Assembly (NCBI RefSeq): GCF_014333585.1
Contig: NZ_JACSCW010000004.1
Location: 434,001 to 498,000 of the forward strand
DNA: 64,000 nucleotides
Reading direction: 5' to 3'
From: Hymenobacter sp. BT188
Lineage (GTDB): Bacteria; Bacteroidota; Bacteroidia; Cytophagales; Hymenobacteraceae
Under the pieces are notes generated by a model that was not told where the DNA came from, did not search any database, and saw only the letters and a program-made list of their open reading frames with translations. A program made the translations under genes and the position numbers. Positions 1 through 10,400 of this stretch are shown piece by piece (position 1 is the first letter of the stretch; every line of letters starts with the position of its first letter).

Positions 1-1267
1 TGAGTACCTCAAGCATCATGATGTGCTTCTGCATCACCCTTATAATAGTATCGATCCTGTTGTGCGCCTGTTGGAGCGAGCCGCCGAAGACCCTCACGTA
101 CTGGGTATTAAGCAAACTATCTACCGCTTGGCCGACGACTCTCGGGTGACGGCGGCGCTACTGAAAGCAGCCGAAAACGGCAAGCACGTATCCGTGTTGT
201 TTGAAGTGAAGGCGCGTTTTGATGAGGAGCGTAATATTCGGGAAGGTGCCCGCCTGGAGAAGGCTGGCTGCTTTGTCATCTATGGCGTGAGCAAGTACAA
301 GACGCACACCAAGATGCTCATGATTATCCGCAAGGAAGGGGAGAAGGTGACGCGCTACGTGCACTTAGGCTCAGGCAATTACAACGAGCAAACGTCGCGC
401 ATCTATACCGACGTAAGTCTGCTGACGACCAACGATGTGTACGGCCACGACGTGTCAGAATTCTTCAACGTTATTACCGGCCATTCTCAGCCTGATGACT
501 ATGAGTATCTGATTACGGCCCCGAAAGATATGCGTCAGCAGCTCATTCATCTGATTCGGGAAGAAGTTCGAAACGCGAAGAAGGGCCTGCCGAGTGGCAT
601 TGTGATGAAGATGAACTCCTTGGAAGACAAGGAGATGATTGACGAATTTTATAAGGCCAGTAAGGCTGGCGTGCCCATTCGCTTTATCGTACGGGGCATT
701 TGCTGTCTACGGCCGGGCCGGGCTGGCCTAAGCGAAAATATTGAGGTGCGCAGTATTGTAGGCGACTACTTAGAACACTCACGAATGTTTTACTTCCATC
801 ACGGCGGCCAGCCAAAAGTGTATGCAGGCTCCGCCGATTTGATGGTGCGTTCCTTTGATCGGCGCATTGAAGCTCTATTCCTAATTGTAAACCCCGCCCT
901 GAAGCGGGAGGCAATTAACATTCTGTATTTCAATCTCAAAGACAACCAGAATACATACCTGATGCGGGAGGATGGGGCATATGTGCGTCGCAACCCCGCT
1001 CCTGATGAGCCTATTTTCAACGTGCACAAGGAGTTTTATCATCGCCATTACGCGGCTGTGTCTGAAAGCTCTTTGTATGACGAATGGCTTACGCGCGCGG
1101 ATGTGCAAACGGACAATGCTGCCTCCAACGAAGGACCTCCCTTAACTTCCCCTGATTTTCCAACGGATGCTGAGATGGAAGATGCCGAAATGGAAACTGA
1201 ACTGGCAACTTTCAACTCCGCTGCCGAGGAGGAATTGCCCGGTGTAGAATCTCCTCAGGACGTCTAA
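1..1267 (+). CDS. ppk1: Polyphosphate kinase 1, C-terminal part (5' truncated by window edge)
   Basis: This is the C-terminal half to two thirds of polyphosphate kinase, which makes polyphosphate from ATP. The reading frame is open from base 2, so the gene begins outside the window. Seen: DVLLHHPYNSI, a conserved RFDEE segment, YKTHTK carrying the His that by family knowledge is autophosphorylated, HLGSGNYNE, and the C-terminal catalytic stretch LPSGI...LVRG/VRGI...YLEHSR with the second conserved His. The last 50 or so residues form an acidic Glu/Asp/Pro-rich tail that is not part of the usual enzyme. The gene converges on a Ppx/GppA phosphatase gene with a terminator between them, so synthesis and breakdown of polyphosphate sit side by side. 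Confidence 0.95.
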   Translation, partial: EYLKHHDVLLHHPYNSIDPVVRLLERAAEDPHVLGIKQTIYRLADDSRVTAALLKAAENGKHVSVLFEVKARFDEERNIREGARLEKAGCFVIYGVSKYKTHTKMLMIIRKEGEKVTRYVHLGSGNYNEQTSRIYTDVSLLTTNDVYGHDVSEFFNVITGHSQPDDYEYLITAPKDMRQQLIHLIREEVRNAKKGLPSGIVMKMNSLEDKEMIDEFYKASKAGVPIRFIVRGICCLRPGRAGLSENIEVRSIVGDYLEHSRMFYFHHGGQPKVYAGSADLMVRSFDRRIEALFLIVNPALKREAINILYFNLKDNQNTYLMREDGAYVRRNPAPDEPIFNVHKEFYHRHYAAVSESSLYDEWLTRADVQTDNAASNEGPPLTSPDFPTDAEMEDAEMETELATFNSAAEEELPGVESPQDV

Positions 1268-1284
1268 TTACTGCCTTATCTCAA

Positions 1285-1327
1285 CATAAAAAAGCCCCCT
1301 AGATCAGCGTCTGGGGGGCTTTTTTTG
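1285..1327. terminator. Bidirectional intrinsic terminator between ppk1 and ppx
   Basis: The stem pairs AAAAAAGCCCCCTAGA with TCTGGGGGGCTTTTTT around a short loop (one G-T pair). T-runs lie on both strands, so it can serve both convergent genes. The right arm is a copy of the GCCCCCC motif found throughout the window. Confidence 0.85.
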
Positions 1328-1340
1328 TACTTGCCTCGAA

Positions 1341-2333
1341 CTATTCAGCTCCGCTGTGCGAGTTCTGGACATCGGGGTGAGGCGGAATAGTAGAGTGGTC
1401 ATTGACCGGGCGAAAGTCCTCGAAATGGCGCTCAAACAGCGTTTGCAGCATTCCGTCCTTCAAACCGATATCGGGGACGTGCATATTGTTGATGTTAGCC
1501 CACTCCATAGCAGAAAGGTAGATTTGACCCGCCGGCACGATAACATCGGCGCGGTCTGGGTTGAGCATGGCCACATTCACCCGCTCATCCATGGTCATCT
1601 TGGTCAGATTGTCTAGCAGAGTAGCGATGCGCTTGCGTGTGATGGGCTTATCGAGCGTGGTTTGGGTTTTGGCTAAGCTATACAGCTTATTGATGTTGCC
1701 GCCAGTACCAATTGCCCGCGTGACATGGTAGCGACGCGCGTTTTCGGTTACCCATTCCTCCATCCGCTCCCAGGTGCCGTTGAGAGCATCGGTGTTGAGG
1801 CCAGACTCGGCCTGTTGCATCCGTCGAATGGAGCCAACTTCAAACGACTGCGTGGCCACTTTATGGCGGTTGTGGTAGATATTGAACTCCGTGCTGCCTC
1901 CGCCTACATCAATGTGCAGATAGTGCTTATTGTCCTCAAGCACGTGCTCAATTACGCTATTGATGTACATGGCTTCATCCTGGCCATCAATTACTTCGAT
2001 AGTCAAGCCTAGCTCCTTGCGCACGCGCTCAACTAAAGCCGGAGCATTTTTGGCGGTGCGCATGGCGGAAGTGGCACACACCAAGTGGTGCGCTACTTCG
2101 TGCACTTCCATCAACAGCTTCAGAGAGTGCAGAAACTTGACAAACTTATCGGCCTTAGCGGGCGAGATGTCGCCGGTGGCAAATACATCCTCACCCAAGC
2201 GCATAGGGTAGCGCACATACTCCACGCGCTTCAACCGAAAACGCCCCCCATAAACCAGAACCGCCGAAATTTGGCACCGTACAGCATTCGATCCTATATC
2301 AATGGCGGCTAGTTTCAGTAGGGGATACTCCAT
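1341..2333 (-). CDS. Ppx/GppA family exopolyphosphatase
   Basis: This is an ASKHA-fold phosphatase that removes phosphate from polyphosphate or from pppGpp. Seen: LAAIDIGSNAVR at the N-terminus (phosphate-1 loop), HIDVGGGSTEF (phosphate-2) and AIGTGGNINK further on, in a protein of about 330 residues that lacks the C-terminal HD domain of the longer E. coli enzymes. An upstream in-frame ATG at 2372 would add 13 residues. I prefer 2333 because a promoter-like TATCTTTG (minus strand, 2377 to 2370) overlaps the upstream ATG. The gene is convergent with ppk1, which supports the polyphosphate role; Ppx and GppA activity cannot be told apart from sequence alone. Confidence 0.9.
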   Translation of the reverse strand: MEYPLLKLAAIDIGSNAVRCQISAVLVYGGRFRLKRVEYVRYPMRLGEDVFATGDISPAKADKFVKFLHSLKLLMEVHEVAHHLVCATSAMRTAKNAPALVERVRKELGLTIEVIDGQDEAMYINSVIEHVLEDNKHYLHIDVGGGSTEFNIYHNRHKVATQSFEVGSIRRMQQAESGLNTDALNGTWERMEEWVTENARRYHVTRAIGTGGNINKLYSLAKTQTTLDKPITRKRIATLLDNLTKMTMDERVNVAMLNPDRADVIVPAGQIYLSAMEWANINNMHVPDIGLKDGMLQTLFERHFEDFRPVNDHSTIPPHPDVQNSHSGAE

Positions 2334-2369
2334 CAGGTAGGTTGATGTGGTGGAAAAGGAATTGAAATT

Positions 2370-2377
2370 CAAAGATA
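2370..2377 (-). promoter_or_regulatory. Bacteroidota-type -10 element for the ppx/gppA gene
   Basis: Minus-strand TATCTTTG matches TAnnTTTG exactly and lies 37 bases before the chosen ATG. No clear TTTG -33 partner was found. Confidence 0.45.
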
Positions 2378-2539
2378 AGCCTTTGTCGAAAATAGGCTTA
2401 AAAGAAGGAAAAATGGCCTCCGATTATTACCTCTCATTGGCATAAAACCATAGGAAGCGAACCAGTACAGGTTTACCGGGCAGTGCTGAGCTTACGTCTG
2501 ATTAAGCGAAGCTGTTTTACGCATAGTTCGCTTTATTAC

Positions 2540-3232
2540 TTAATACTCCGACAGCAATTCCGTAGCTACGCGAGGAACACCCGTACTAGCGGGCTCCGTA
2601 ACGAAGCGCACGTTGCGTCGGCCTACCAATGGCGGCTGATGCGGATCAATTACGATGATTGGGCAGTGCTGGGGGGCAAATTGCAGCAGACTGGCCGCTG
2701 GATATACCTGCAATGAGGTGCCAACCACCATAAATATATCGGCAGTAGCAGCTTCTTCAATCGCACGCTCCATCAATGGCACGGCTTCTCCAAACCACAC
2801 GATGTTAGGCCGTAGCTGGTGGCCTTTTTCACACAAATCTCCTAGCTCAATACGGTCGCCGGTCATGGGGTACACAAGCTCCTCATGGCGCGTGCTGCGC
2901 GACTGAAACAACTGACCATGCAAGTGAATAATCCGGCTGCTGCCAGCTCGCTCGTGCAAATCGTCTACGTTTTGGGTTACGATAACCACTTCATAGCCTT
3001 TTTCTAGCGCTACTAGGGCATGGTGGCCAGCGTTAGGCTGGGCGTTGCGGGCGGCGCTACGTCGCTGATTATAGAAGTCAAGCACCAACTCAGGATTGCG
3101 TACCCATCCTTCTGGTGAGGCTACGTCCTCAATGCGATGACCCTCCCAAAGGCCATCAGCTCCGCGGAAAGTAGCCAAGCCACTTTCGGCACTGATGCCA
3201 GCACCAGTTAGTACTACTATTTTTTTTGACAC
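2540..3232 (-). CDS. cobB: SIR2-family NAD-dependent protein deacylase
   Basis: This sirtuin removes acyl groups from protein lysines using NAD. Seen: GAGISAESG at residues 10-18, Tyr54 and Arg57 in FYNQRR (the YxxR pair that by family knowledge favours succinyl/malonyl substrates), QNVDDLHERAG at 87-97, and the catalytic His105 in HLHGQL. The four zinc-binding cysteines of the usual sirtuin are largely missing: one Cys remains in LCEKGHQLRPN. Zinc-less sirtuins are, as far as I recall, common in Bacteroidota, so this is probably a lineage trait rather than damage. Length (230) is normal for the bacterial class III type. Confidence 0.92.
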   Translation of the reverse strand: MSKKIVVLTGAGISAESGLATFRGADGLWEGHRIEDVASPEGWVRNPELVLDFYNQRRSAARNAQPNAGHHALVALEKGYEVVIVTQNVDDLHERAGSSRIIHLHGQLFQSRSTRHEELVYPMTGDRIELGDLCEKGHQLRPNIVWFGEAVPLMERAIEEAATADIFMVVGTSLQVYPAASLLQFAPQHCPIIVIDPHQPPLVGRRNVRFVTEPASTGVPRVATELLSEY

Positions 3233-3322
3233 GGTGTAAGCCGGTTTGTCGGGTGAAATATTCTTTCCTGAGTACGAATAACTACCAAAAAACGGCCAAC
3301 CGTATCCTTATTCATCTTAACT

Positions 3323-3368
3323 AGCCTACTTAAAAGCATGTATTAAGCCTACTTAAAAGCATGTATTA
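3323..3368. repeat. Perfect 23-bp tandem duplication in an AT-rich gap
   Basis: Two head-to-tail copies of a 23-base unit beginning AGCCTACTTAAAAGCATG lie at 3323-3345 and 3346-3368. The rest of the gap 3233-3686 is AT-rich and holds no gene that I can see. Confidence 0.9.
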
Positions 3369-3650
3369 AGTATGTCTTTGCAATACATGTTTTTAAATTC
3401 ATTTAAGCACCTTTTGCTTCGGCTAAATCTTTTGTAACTGATATTTAGAAACAAAAATTGATGTGAGCTAGAAAATCAAAGGCCTTTAAGTCACTGTTAT
3501 ACTAGTGCTACTAGCTAGAATATGCCCACAGTTGAAATTAAACAAGACTAAAATGGGTTTACGCTCAACAGTCCAGCTTAATCTTATTAGTCTGTTTTGA
3601 GTTTGCTCTATAGTACCCTCAACTACTGATGAGAATAAAATGGCATTAAG

Positions 3651-3658
3651 TAAATTTG
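3651..3658 (+). promoter_or_regulatory. Bacteroidota-type -10 element upstream of the 3687 gene
   Basis: TAAATTTG fits TAnnTTTG and lies 29 bases before the ATG at 3687. No convincing -33 box is present. Confidence 0.4.
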
Positions 3659-3686
3659 TCTCTACACCGATCTGCTTAGCTCCTTT

Positions 3687-4046
3687 ATGATCGATCTTTT
3701 ATTTGACGTTAACCTTCAACAGTTGCCCGACGACTACCTCACCGGCAACTGGCGGGTGGCAGATCGGGTACTGAATCGAAATGACCCTGGCTCTGCCCTA
3801 GCTCAAGCGACGCACCTGCAGCTGCAGCCTGGCTTGCTGCATGTAGAAGCCCCCACGCAGCAAGATAATGGTCAGTGGACCGTGGAGCGTGACAGTTTGC
3901 TTAGTCGTCCTTATCTGCAAATGCAGTTGGCGCGCGAACAAACGCGCGCTTTAGTCACGCGTCTGCGCCGCTCCACCGATGGAGCCCAGAGCCAGCTTAG
4001 TCTTTATTTTCAGTCGGGTATGGAAATGCAGCTCGCCCGGCCCTGA
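3687..4046 (+). CDS. Small hypothetical protein (119 aa)
   Basis: I do not recognise this protein. It has no signal peptide or membrane segment. It is rich in Gln, Leu and Arg, with an N-terminal MIDLLFDVNLQQLPDDYLTGNW and a C-terminal half (LQMQLAREQTRALVTRLRR) that could form an amphipathic helix. A -10-like TAAATTTG sits just upstream, and a PAS-domain gene starts 26 bases after its stop, so the two are probably co-transcribed and may act together. Codon use and composition look like the neighbours. The reading is supported by that operon-like position and by being a long open frame in the right strand order. Confidence 0.6.
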   Translation: MIDLLFDVNLQQLPDDYLTGNWRVADRVLNRNDPGSALAQATHLQLQPGLLHVEAPTQQDNGQWTVERDSLLSRPYLQMQLAREQTRALVTRLRRSTDGAQSQLSLYFQSGMEMQLARP

Positions 4047-4072
4047 TTTCGCCTTTTGCTACTTACTACGTT

Positions 4073-4567
4073 ATGTCATCTGTTGATACTGAATTTAACG
4101 CACAGCAATTTCGCTTCCTAGCCGAGCTCATTCCTCAACTTGTCTGGATTACGGACCTTGCTGGCTACCACACCTATTTCAACCAACGCTGGATCGACTA
4201 CACAGGCTATACTGTGGAGCAAAGCCGCGGCAGCGAAATGTGGAATAACCTGTTGCATCCCGACGACCGCCAACGCGCCCGAGAGCGGTGGGGGCATTCG
4301 CTAGCTACCGGTGAGTTTTACGAAATAGAATATCGGTTTCTCTCCAAAGACGGTTCCTACCGCTGGTTTTTGGGCCAAGCCTTGCCGCGCATCGATGAAC
4401 AAGGCAACATTGAGCAATGGTTTGGTACCTGCACCGATATTCACGAGCAAAAGCAGCTTCAGCAACGGCTAGAGCGCTCTTATGCTGATCTGGAAATGAA
4501 AGTTACCTTTCGCAACTTAGAGTTGGAGCGTGAGGTACAGAGTCTGCGCCAGCGTTTAGGTGAATAG
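4073..4567 (+). CDS. PAS/PAC domain protein without output domain
   Basis: A single PAS-PAC sensory module fills residues 10-130: LAELIPQLVWITDLAGYHTYFN, the HPDDR turn, EYRFLSKDGSYRWFLG and the PAC ending WFGTCTDIHEQKQ. After it comes a short charged coiled coil (LERSYADLEMKVTFRNLELEREV) to the end at residue 164. This PAS architecture normally leads into a histidine kinase, but no kinase, GGDEF or receiver domain follows; a terminator does. It may therefore signal by protein contact or be a cut-down kinase. It probably forms an operon with the preceding 119-residue protein. Confidence 0.85.
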   Translation: MSSVDTEFNAQQFRFLAELIPQLVWITDLAGYHTYFNQRWIDYTGYTVEQSRGSEMWNNLLHPDDRQRARERWGHSLATGEFYEIEYRFLSKDGSYRWFLGQALPRIDEQGNIEQWFGTCTDIHEQKQLQQRLERSYADLEMKVTFRNLELEREVQSLRQRLGE

Positions 4568-4585
4568 AAGATTGGTCACTTATCA

Positions 4586-4629
4586 CATAAAAAAGTCCCC
4601 CCAGATAATTTCTGGGGGGCTTTTTTATT
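4586..4629. terminator. Bidirectional intrinsic terminator between PAS gene and topA
   Basis: The left arm ATAAAAAAGTCCCCCCAGA and right arm TCTGGGGGGCTTTTTTAT form a stem with one bulged T. It serves the convergent PAS gene and topA. The right arm is an exact GCCCCCC-motif copy; the left arm has GTCCCCCC. Confidence 0.88.
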
Positions 4630-4646
4630 CACTATCATGAGATTTG

Positions 4647-7109
4647 CTATTTCGCTTTGGCTGCTGCCTTTTTCGCGGGCGCAGCCTTCTTGGTTGTTGT
4701 AGCCTTTTTCGCGGCTGGCTTCTTTGCGGCTGGTTTTTTCTTGGCAACAGCCGGCTCATCTACGGTTTTCTCTGACGTTTTTTTGGCGAAGCGGCCACCT
4801 TTAGCTGGCTTATCGGGGGTTAGCTCAGCCAATTCCAGGCAGCGCTCCAGCGTGAGATCCTGCGGTTCTTCGCCCTTAGGAATCTTCACGTTTTTCTTGC
4901 CCACCACAATGTAAGGACCAAAGCGGCCGTTCAGCACTTGTACGTCTTCGCGCTCCGGAAAACTTTTGATCAGACGCTCCGCATCCGATTTGCGCTTGGC
5001 TTCAATAAGCTCAATAGCTTCCGAGGCAGTAATAGTATGCGGATCCTGCTCCTTGGTAAGCGAGTAAAACTTGCTGTCGTGGCGGATATAAGGACCAAAA
5101 CGACCAAGTGAAGCCGTCATATCCTTCTCCTCGAACTGCCCCACGATGCGCGGCAACTTGAACAGATCGAGCGCTTCTTCCAGCGTAATGTTCTCTATAA
5201 ACTGGCCTTTGCGAAGGCTTGCGTACACGGCCTTCTCCTCAGAACCTTCCTTCGGCTCAATCTGCACATAAGGGCCATAACGACCCAAACGAGCGGTCAA
5301 TTTCTGCCCAGTTTCGGGGTGAATACCAATCTCGCGGTTCGAGCCTAATGTGCTGCGCTCAATATCCTGACCGCGCTCAATGGTTTCGTGAAATGCCCCG
5401 TAGAAGTTGGAGAGCATATCGCCCCACTTCTCCTGGCCGTTGGCAATGAGGTCAAATTCGCCCTCCACTTTGGCCGTAAACTGGTAGTCGATAATAATAG
5501 GAAAGTGCTCCACTAAGAAGTCATTGACGACCATAGCGGTGTCGGTTGGAAACATCTTCGCTTTTTCAGCCCCGTACGTTTCCGTTTTAACCTCCGTCTT
5601 CACTTCCTCACCTTCCAGCGTGAGCACCCGAAACCTGCGCTCCTTGCCTTCACGGGTATCTTTCTCGACGTATCCGCGCTTCTGAATCGTGCTGATGGTA
5701 GGCGCATAGGTAGAAGGCCGTCCGATACCCATTTCCTCCAGTTTCTTCACCAAGGATGCTTCCGTGTAGCGAGCCGGCGGCTGAGCATAGCGCTCCGTAG
5801 CGCGCAGTAACTGCAAAGGTAACTGCTGACCAACCGTCAGAGGAGGTAAGCCACGGGAGAAGGTAGAATCACCATCTTCCTCCTCGTCGTCCTTCGACTC
5901 GCTGTACACTTTCAGGAAACCCTCGAAGGTAATCACCTCACCAGTAGCCGTAAGCGTAGTGCCCGGCTGCGTGCTGATGCCGATAGTAGCCACGGTGCGT
6001 TCCACCGTCGCATCGGCCATCTGCGAAGCCAGCGCCCGCTTGCGAATCAGATCGTAGAGGCGCTGCTCCTGAGAGTCAGAGCCTGTTTTTACCAAGGCAA
6101 AATCAGTAGGCCGAATAGCTTCATGAGCTTCCTGAGCCGAGGCTGACTTTGTTTTGAACTGACGCTTATGAGCGTACTCCTCACCATAAGCCCGGCTAAT
6201 TTCCACATGAGCCGCCGCTAGCGCATCCTGTGACAGGTTTACCGAGTCAGTACGCATGTAGCTGATCTTACCAGCTTCGTACAGTTTCTGAGCCACACTC
6301 ATAGTTTGAGCCACGGAGAAGCCCAGTTTGCGGGAGGCTTCTTGCTGAAGTGTAGAAGTGGTAAAAGGCGGCGCTGGGGAGCGTTTGCCTGGCTTCTTTT
6401 CTAAGTTTTCAATCTGATAAATAGCCCCCACGCAACGAGCCAGAAAATCCTGTGCTTCAGCTTCTGTTTTGAAGCGCGTTGGTAACTCGGCCTCCAAAAT
6501 TGCCCCCCGGCCAGCATCGAAACGTGCTGTAACGCGGTAAGCAGATGAGGTTTTAAACTGATTGATTTCACGCTCCCGCTCTACAACCAGCCGCACCGCC
6601 ACCGACTGTACCCTGCCAGCGGATAAACCCGTTTTAACTTTTTTCCAGAGCACCGGCGACAACTCGAAGCCAACCAAACGGTCGAGCACACGGCGGGCCT
6701 GCTGAGCATTTACTAAATTAAGGTCAATCTCTCGGGGAGAGGCAATAGCGTTGAGAATAGCGTTTTTAGTGATTTCGCGGAATACGATACGGCGCGTTTT
6801 GGCGTCGCTCAGATTCAAAGTCTCAGCAAGGTGCCAGCTAATTGCTTCCCCCTCACGGTCATCGTCACTCGCTAACCATACAACTTCGGCCTCTTTTGCC
6901 AGCTTTTTCAACTGAGCAATTATCTCGCGCTTATCGGCCGAAACTACATACGTTGGCTTAAAGCCATTAGCAATATCAATAGCGTTATTATCCTTCGGTA
7001 AATCGCGTACATGGCCAAAGCTGGACTTTACAATAAAGTCCTTGCCCAAGTATCCTTCAATGGTCTTGGCTTTGGCCGGTGACTCGACTATGACTAAATT
7101 TTTGATCAT
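4647..7109 (-). CDS. topA: DNA topoisomerase I (type IA)
   Basis: This enzyme relaxes negative supercoils through a single-strand break. Seen with the start at 7109 (MIKNLVIVESPAKAKT): a TOPRIM domain with ASDDDREGEA near residues 80-88, ANAQQARRVLDR-type segment (VNAQQARRVLDRLVG), GRVQSVAVRLV, and the nicking Tyr284 in KISYMRTDS. The C-terminus has no zinc fingers but three GRFGPY-type repeats, then a Lys/Ala/Pro tail (KKPAAKKPAAKK and similar) of about 35 residues likely to hold DNA. A start at 7172 would add 21 residues that do not resemble the family, so it is rejected. A possible -10 (CATCTTTG, minus strand 7196 to 7189) lies upstream. Confidence 0.97.
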   Translation of the reverse strand: MIKNLVIVESPAKAKTIEGYLGKDFIVKSSFGHVRDLPKDNNAIDIANGFKPTYVVSADKREIIAQLKKLAKEAEVVWLASDDDREGEAISWHLAETLNLSDAKTRRIVFREITKNAILNAIASPREIDLNLVNAQQARRVLDRLVGFELSPVLWKKVKTGLSAGRVQSVAVRLVVEREREINQFKTSSAYRVTARFDAGRGAILEAELPTRFKTEAEAQDFLARCVGAIYQIENLEKKPGKRSPAPPFTTSTLQQEASRKLGFSVAQTMSVAQKLYEAGKISYMRTDSVNLSQDALAAAHVEISRAYGEEYAHKRQFKTKSASAQEAHEAIRPTDFALVKTGSDSQEQRLYDLIRKRALASQMADATVERTVATIGISTQPGTTLTATGEVITFEGFLKVYSESKDDEEEDGDSTFSRGLPPLTVGQQLPLQLLRATERYAQPPARYTEASLVKKLEEMGIGRPSTYAPTISTIQKRGYVEKDTREGKERRFRVLTLEGEEVKTEVKTETYGAEKAKMFPTDTAMVVNDFLVEHFPIIIDYQFTAKVEGEFDLIANGQEKWGDMLSNFYGAFHETIERGQDIERSTLGSNREIGIHPETGQKLTARLGRYGPYVQIEPKEGSEEKAVYASLRKGQFIENITLEEALDLFKLPRIVGQFEEKDMTASLGRFGPYIRHDSKFYSLTKEQDPHTITASEAIELIEAKRKSDAERLIKSFPEREDVQVLNGRFGPYIVVGKKNVKIPKGEEPQDLTLERCLELAELTPDKPAKGGRFAKKTSEKTVDEPAVAKKKPAAKKPAAKKATTTKKAAPAKKAAAKAK

Positions 7110-7350
7110 ATAAAGGGGATTGGCAACCAAATACAGGTGGGTATCAACTAGGAAACGGCCTAAGAGGGGCAAAAGTTGAATTTTGCCGCAAAGATGATGG
7201 AATAATCCGGCCAGTCACCTATACCATCTTAATTATCCTTACAGCTCCTAGCCCAAATCCAGACTAAGTAGAACTGTATAAGAGCAAATATTTTGGATAA
7301 GTAGTTCATCCGTCGCCGGTTGAACGAATCCTATATAACAGCTTATTTCC

Positions 7351-7383
7351 ATTGCTGCGGAAGCCAGTAGTTTATTACCTTTG
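7351..7383 (+). promoter_or_regulatory. Candidate promoter of the chemosensory operon
   Basis: TACCTTTG at 7376-7383 fits TAnnTTTG exactly, with ATTG at 7351-7354 as a -33-like box 21 bases upstream. The first gene starts at 7460. Nothing else was seen in the 7173-7459 gap. Confidence 0.45.
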
Positions 7384-7459
7384 TAAGTCTGGCTACCGGT
7401 CCACCCTCCGGTTTGTTTCAGCAGTGCCTTTTTAGCACGCTTCGCAATCTACATTTTGT

Positions 7460-10400
7460 ATGGCTTCAGGTAAGACTACCAAAACCACCACTCGTCCGGC
7501 TTCTAATTCATCGGCATTGGCTTCGGGATCCACAGATGCTGCCGTTGCTGCAGCCGATAATAACCAGTCACAGCGGAAAGAAGCACCAATTGGTGGTAGC
7601 ACAGTAACACGCAGACGGGTCAGCACTCGTAACCTCGATAACACGCAGGATGACGGTTATGTAAACGAGCAGCTTACCCGAGTTCTGTATGCGCTTGATG
7701 CCTTCAAAAAAGGAGATGTATCAGTGCGGCTAACCAAGCAGAACGACGACATTTTCGCTGACATCGCTGAGGCTTACAACTCGATGGTGGAAATGATTGG
7801 CGGCGTGGGGGGCGAAGTATCGCGCATTTCAAAAGTTGCCGGTGTAGAGGGTAACCTGAAGGCTCGCGCTTCCGGCGAGAACGCCTCAGGCTTCTGGCGC
7901 GATATGATTAACAATATCAACGGTTTGATGGATAGCATCGCCGTTCCGGTATTGGAAGTAGGTAAAGTACTGAAGAACATCTCCAAGGGCAACTTGGATG
8001 AGACCTTCCAAATTCCTGTTTCGGGCGACTTCAAAGTGATGGCCGAAACCATAAACAAGACCATTGACAACCTAAACCTGTTTGCCGGCGAAGTAACCCG
8101 CGTGGCACAGGAAGTAGGTACCGAAGGTAAACTCGGTGGCCAGGCTTCAGTACCCAACGTGGGGGGCATTTGGAAAGAGTTGACCGACAACGTAAACTAC
8201 ATGGCTTCTAACCTGACGAGTCAGGTACGGGACATTGCCAATGTGGCCACGGCTGTAGCCAAAGGTGACCTAACCCAAAAAATCACGGTGGATGTAAAGG
8301 GTGAATTGCTACAACTCAAGCAGAACCTGAACCAAATGGTGGACTCGCTCAATCTTTTTGCCGGCGAGGTAACCCGTGTGGCCCTCGACGTAGGCACGGA
8401 AGGCAAGCTGGGCGGCCAAGCCTCGGTACCGAATGTTAGCGGGGTATGGAAAGATCTGACGGACAACGTAAATAATATGGCCTCGAACCTGACCAGTCAG
8501 GTTCGAGATATTGCCAACGTAGCGACCGCTGTAGCCAAAGGCGACTTGTCGCAGAAGATTACGGTGGATGTAAAGGGGGAGCTGCTACAACTCAAGCAGA
8601 ACCTGAACCAAATGGTGGACTCGCTGAACATGTTCTCAGGCGAAGTAACCCGCGTGGCCCAGGAAGTAGGCACGGAAGGCAAGCTGGGCGGCCAAGCTTC
8701 GGTACCGAATGTGGCCGGTGTGTGGAAGGAGTTGACTGATAATGTAAACTATATGGCCTCGAACTTGACCAGTCAGGTTCGCGACATTGCCAACGTAGCG
8801 ACCGCTGTAGCCAAAGGCGACTTGAGCCAAAAAATTACGGTGGATGTAAAGGGCGAGCTGCTACAACTCAAGCAGAACCTGAACCAGATGGTGGACTCGC
8901 TCAATCTGTTTGCCGGCGAAGTAACCCGTGTGGCATTGGAAGTAGGCACGGAGGGTAAACTGGGCGGACAAGCTTCGGTGCCCAACGTAGCTGGTGTGTG
9001 GAAGGAGCTGACTGATAATGTGAACTACATGGCTTCGAACCTGACCAGTCAGGTTCGCGACATTGCTAACGTCGCTACCGCTGTAGCTCGGGGAGACTTG
9101 AGCCAGAAGATGACGGTAAACGTGAAGGGAGAAATTCTGGAGCTGAAGAACATTCTGAATCAGATGGTGGACTCACTGAATATTTTCGGTGATGAAGTAA
9201 CCCGCGTGGCCCGTGAAGTGGGTACCGAAGGAAAGCTGGGTGGTCAAGCCAATGTGCCTCGTGTAGGTGGAACCTGGAAGGAGCTAACAGATAACGTAAA
9301 CACCATGGCCGCCAACCTGACTCTACAGGTTCGGGACATTGCTAACGTAGCTACTGCTGTAGCCAAAGGTGACCTAACTCAGAAAATTGTAGTTGATGTA
9401 AAAGGTGAGCTGTTGGATTTGAAGGACAACATCAACCGCATGGTGGACTCCTTGAACATCTTCGCCGGCGAAGTAACCCGCGTGGCCCGTGAAGTAGGAA
9501 CTGAAGGTATTCTGGGCGGCCAAGCCAATGTGCCCAGCGTAAGCGGTACTTGGAAAGACCTGACGGACAACGTAAATACGATGGCCTCGAACTTGACCAG
9601 TCAGGTGCGCGACATTGCCAATGTGGCCACGGCCGTAGCTAAGGGAGACCTAAGTCAAAAGATTACGGTGGATGTAAAGGGCGAGCTGCTACAACTCAAG
9701 CAGAACCTGAACCAGATGGTGGACTCGCTCAATCTGTTTGCTGGCGAGGTAACCCGTGTGGCCCTCGACGTAGGTACGGAAGGCAAACTCGGCGGTCAGG
9801 CCAATGTGCCCAGCGTGAGTGGAACCTGGAAAGCGTTGACTGATAACGTAAATACGATGGCTTCAAACCTGACCAGTCAGGTGCGGGACATTGCTAACGT
9901 AGCTATTGCAGTTGCCAAAGGTGACCTGAGCCAGAAAGTATCGGTTGATGTAAAAGGTGAGCTGTTGGATTTGAAGGACAACATCAACCGCATGGTGGAC
10001 TCCTTGAACATCTTCGCCGGCGAAGTAACCCGTGTGGCGCAGGAAGTAGGTACCGAGGGTAAACTCGGTGGCCAGGCCAATGTGCCTAGCGTGAGTGGGG
10101 TATGGAAAGACCTGACCGATAACGTAAATACGATGGCCTCGAACCTCACCACACAGGTGCGGGGACTGGTAAAAGTAGTAACAGCTGTATCGCAAGGTGA
10201 CTTGACCCAAAAGCTGACCTTGGACGCTAAAGGCGAGGTAGCCGAGCTAGCTGATACCATCAACCGAATGGTGGACGACTTGAACCGCTTGGCGGTGGAA
10301 GTTAGCCGTGTGGCTAAAGTAGCCGGTGTGGAAGGGAAGCTGACGGAGCGCGCAACAGTAGGCGGTGTAAGCGGCTCTTGGAAAGAACTGGTAGACACGC

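Noticed and set aside
1930..2312. Open frames opposite ppx/gppA
   Set aside because: They are shadows of a well-conserved gene on the other strand.
8090..10300. Regular repeats every 276 bases could suggest a CRISPR or satellite array
   Set aside because: The unit is a multiple of three, stays in one open frame and encodes HAMP-like modules; there are no short repeats with unique spacers.
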